A stretch of DNA of 64,000 nt from UBA7803 sp963822255 (GTDB lineage: Bacteria > Pseudomonadota > Gammaproteobacteria > Pseudomonadales > Azotimanducaceae): positions 186,001 to 250,000 of the forward strand of contig CAWGGV010000008.1 in assembly GCA_963822255.1 (NCBI GenBank). The letters run 5' to 3'. Below are positions 62,577-64,000 of the stretch, piece by piece (position 1 is the first letter of the stretch; each line of letters opens with the position of its first letter). Below the pieces are notes generated by a model. It saw only the letters and a list, made by a program, of their open reading frames with translations, made no database searches and was not told the origin of the DNA. Both the position numbers and the translations under genes were made by a program.

Positions 62577-63446
62577 ATGAAACGTGTGGTGGTGGTTCTC
62601 GTCGCCATTGCAGTGGCGGGCGGCGGAGCCTGGTGGTGGCGATACGGCGGCCGGCCGGCAGAAGATTCCGATCGCCTGGTAGTGTTCGGGAACGTCGACA
62701 TTCGCGAAGCCCGGCTTTCGTTCAACGGCAGCGAGCACGTCGGCGAGATGTTCGTCCATGAAGGGGACCGCGTCCAGCGGGGACAGCTCCTGGCCAAGCT
62801 GCACACCGAGCGCCTGCAGGCGCGGCTCAACCAAGCGCGCGCGCAGCTCGGTGTGTCGCGGGCTCGAGTCGCCGCGGACCGGAGCACCTATCGGCGCATC
62901 GCCAGCATGGCGGAACGCAATATGGCCTCGGCGGAAGAACGCGACGAAGCCGAGGCCGCGTACAAAGCCGAGCAGGCTCAGGTCAAGGCGGACGAAGCGG
63001 CGCTCGCGTTCGCCGAGCAGGAGCTCGGCGACGCCGAGCTGCGTGCCCCTGCCGACGGAGTGATCCGTGAGCGTATCCTCGAGCCGGGTGACATGGTGAC
63101 GCCGCAGACACCCGTGTTCACACTGGCGCTCACCGATCCCGTGTGGGTGCGTGCTTATCTTCCCGAGACCGTGCTGGGCCGGGTACGGCCCGGCATGGCC
63201 GCCTCCATCACCACGGACAGCTTCCCAGACAAAGCCTATCGCGGCTGGGTTGGGTTCGTGTCGCCGACGGCGGAATTCACCCCGAAGAACGTGGAGACGC
63301 CCGAGCTTCGAACACGGCTCGTCTACCGCATGCGGGTATACGCGTGCAACCCTCAGGGCGAGTTGCGTCTGGGGATGCCGGCTACCGTGACTCTGGATCT
63401 GAGCGATCGCGACGTGCCGGGACGGCAGGTCTGCGAAGGTGAATGA
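62577..63446 (+). CDS. HlyD-type periplasmic adaptor (YbhG-like) of an ABC exporter
   Basis: 289 residues from ATG 62577. One N-terminal helix (VVVVLVAIAVAGGGAWWW), lipoyl half-motifs (DIREARLSFNGSEHVGEMFVHEGDRV and LRAPADGVIRERILEPGDMV, in parts) around an alpha-hairpin (QARAQLGVSRARVAADR, AEAAYKAEQAQVKADEAAL), and a beta-barrel domain (VWVRAYLPETVLGRVRPGM). Its ATG 63443-overlapping partner is an ABC ATPase, as in ybhG-ybhF. Confidence 0.9.
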   Translation: MKRVVVVLVAIAVAGGGAWWWRYGGRPAEDSDRLVVFGNVDIREARLSFNGSEHVGEMFVHEGDRVQRGQLLAKLHTERLQARLNQARAQLGVSRARVAADRSTYRRIASMAERNMASAEERDEAEAAYKAEQAQVKADEAALAFAEQELGDAELRAPADGVIRERILEPGDMVTPQTPVFTLALTDPVWVRAYLPETVLGRVRPGMAASITTDSFPDKAYRGWVGFVSPTAEFTPKNVETPELRTRLVYRMRVYACNPQGELRLGMPATVTLDLSDRDVPGRQVCEGE

Positions 63447-64000
63447 GCGTGTCGGCGCCGCTGGCGGTGGTCGGTGTGAGCAAAGCCTTTCAGCGGGCCG
63501 GAAAGGGCATCCGAGCGCTTCGGGACGTTTCCTTCGAGATTGCTGAGGGCAGCGTCACCGGTCTCATAGGCGCCGACGGCAGCGGCAAGTCCACACTCAT
63601 GCGCCTGGCGGCCGGGTTGCTGTTGCCCGACGAGGGATCGCTGTCGGTGCTCGGCCACGATACGCGCAGCGAGCTCCGGGATGTGCGGGCCGTTATCAGC
63701 TATATGCCTCAGCACTTCGGGCTGTACGAGGATCTCACGGTCCAGGAGAACCTCGATCTGTACGCCGCGCTGCAGGGCGTCGGTGCTACGGAACGGCCGG
63801 AGCGCTACCGAGCGCTGATGGACATGACGGGGCTGGCCCCGTTTACCGGCAGGCTCGCCGGCAAGCTATCGGGAGGCATGAAGCAGAAGCTCGGTCTGGC
63901 CTGCGCACTGGTGCGCGCACCGCAACTGCTTCTGCTCGACGAGCCCACCGTGGGTGTGGACCCGGTGTCGCGCCGTGAGCTGTGGCAGATCGTTTACGGC
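63443..64000 (+). CDS. ABC exporter ATP-binding protein (YbhF-like), cut by window edge
   Basis: 186 residues visible from ATG 63443 (4-base overlap with the adaptor). Walker A GADGSGKST (with Ala-Asp in place of the usual Pro-Asn), Q-loop ISYMPQHFGLYEDLTV, signature LSGGMKQKLGLA and Walker B LLLDEPTVGVDPVSRREL. The permease and perhaps a second ATPase half should follow beyond the window. Confidence 0.92.
   Translation, partial: MSVSAPLAVVGVSKAFQRAGKGIRALRDVSFEIAEGSVTGLIGADGSGKSTLMRLAAGLLLPDEGSLSVLGHDTRSELRDVRAVISYMPQHFGLYEDLTVQENLDLYAALQGVGATERPERYRALMDMTGLAPFTGRLAGKLSGGMKQKLGLACALVRAPQLLLLDEPTVGVDPVSRRELWQIVYG

Overview
The window is GC-rich (roughly 65% by eye), densely coded DNA from a Gammaproteobacterium. 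EF-P hydroxylase (EpmC), a Pseudomonas-type HptB/HsbR/HsbA switch, a complete L-Ara4N (arn) operon, OpgG-type glucan synthesis and an E. coli-like IscR box all point to that class. The exact order cannot be read from the sequence. Genes are packed in operons whose stops and starts overlap by 4 bases (ATGA/GTGA). Single-base indels break several otherwise intact genes (sufB, the sigma-54-type regulator, the M56-like gene, and most densely 12.2-14.8 kb). This looks more like a draft or metagenome assembly with local indel errors than like gene decay.

Layout. 1-1.2 kb: epmC (partial), a gamma-glutamylcyclotransferase and a TusA-like protein, leftward. 1.36-15.0 kb: a rightward run of twelve envelope genes: a TPR/TonB-box protein, a Ser/Gly-rich lipoprotein, a second lipoprotein, a TPR membrane protein, a PEGA-SUMF1 membrane protein, a small periplasmic protein, a MotA/TolQ/ExbB channel, an Hsp70/actin-like protein with an FHA-like tail, two von Willebrand A proteins with an ExbD/MotB-like N-terminal helix, and two further lipoproteins. 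I read this as an undescribed ion-driven, envelope-spanning machine. 15-16.3 kb: a methyltransferase and a P-loop protein. 16.4-22.6 kb: the SUF iron-sulfur operon sufBCDS-A-T-E behind a near-perfect IscR type 1 site; sufB carries an internal insertion of three REP-like palindromes. 22.6-30.4 kb: a set of flagellar regulators (fliA, flhG, hptB, hsbR, hsbA, truncated fliJ-like and fliG-like genes, a degenerate FleQ-like regulator, then flgM and ycgR behind a sigma-28 promoter) with no flagellar structural operon.

30.4-38.7 kb: two small glycosyltransferase-fold proteins, two CoA-transferases, a GST, membrane proteins, tRNA-Arg(CCT) and an endonuclease/exonuclease/phosphatase-family protein. 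38.8-39.3 kb: tandem repeats built around the 3' end and terminator of tRNA-Arg(ACG). 39.4-48.2 kb: an MFS transporter and the arn operon, with arnA split into two genes. 48.3-57.9 kb: glyoxalase II, a DUF481 outer-membrane protein, OpgG, a sulfotransferase, a beta-barrel-like protein, a ferritin-like protein, an amidohydrolase and small proteins. 58-58.9 kb: a selenoprotein of the glycine/betaine/sarcosine reductase B family, with in-frame UGA and a SECIS-like hairpin. 59-61.6 kb: a PQQ-type dehydrogenase with its cytochrome c. 61.6-64 kb: tRNA-Ala(CGC), a methyltransferase, and an HlyD-ABC exporter that runs off the right edge.

The strongest leads are the envelope-motor locus, the selenoprotein, the REP insertion inside SufB, and the flagellar regulatory island that lacks flagellar structural genes.
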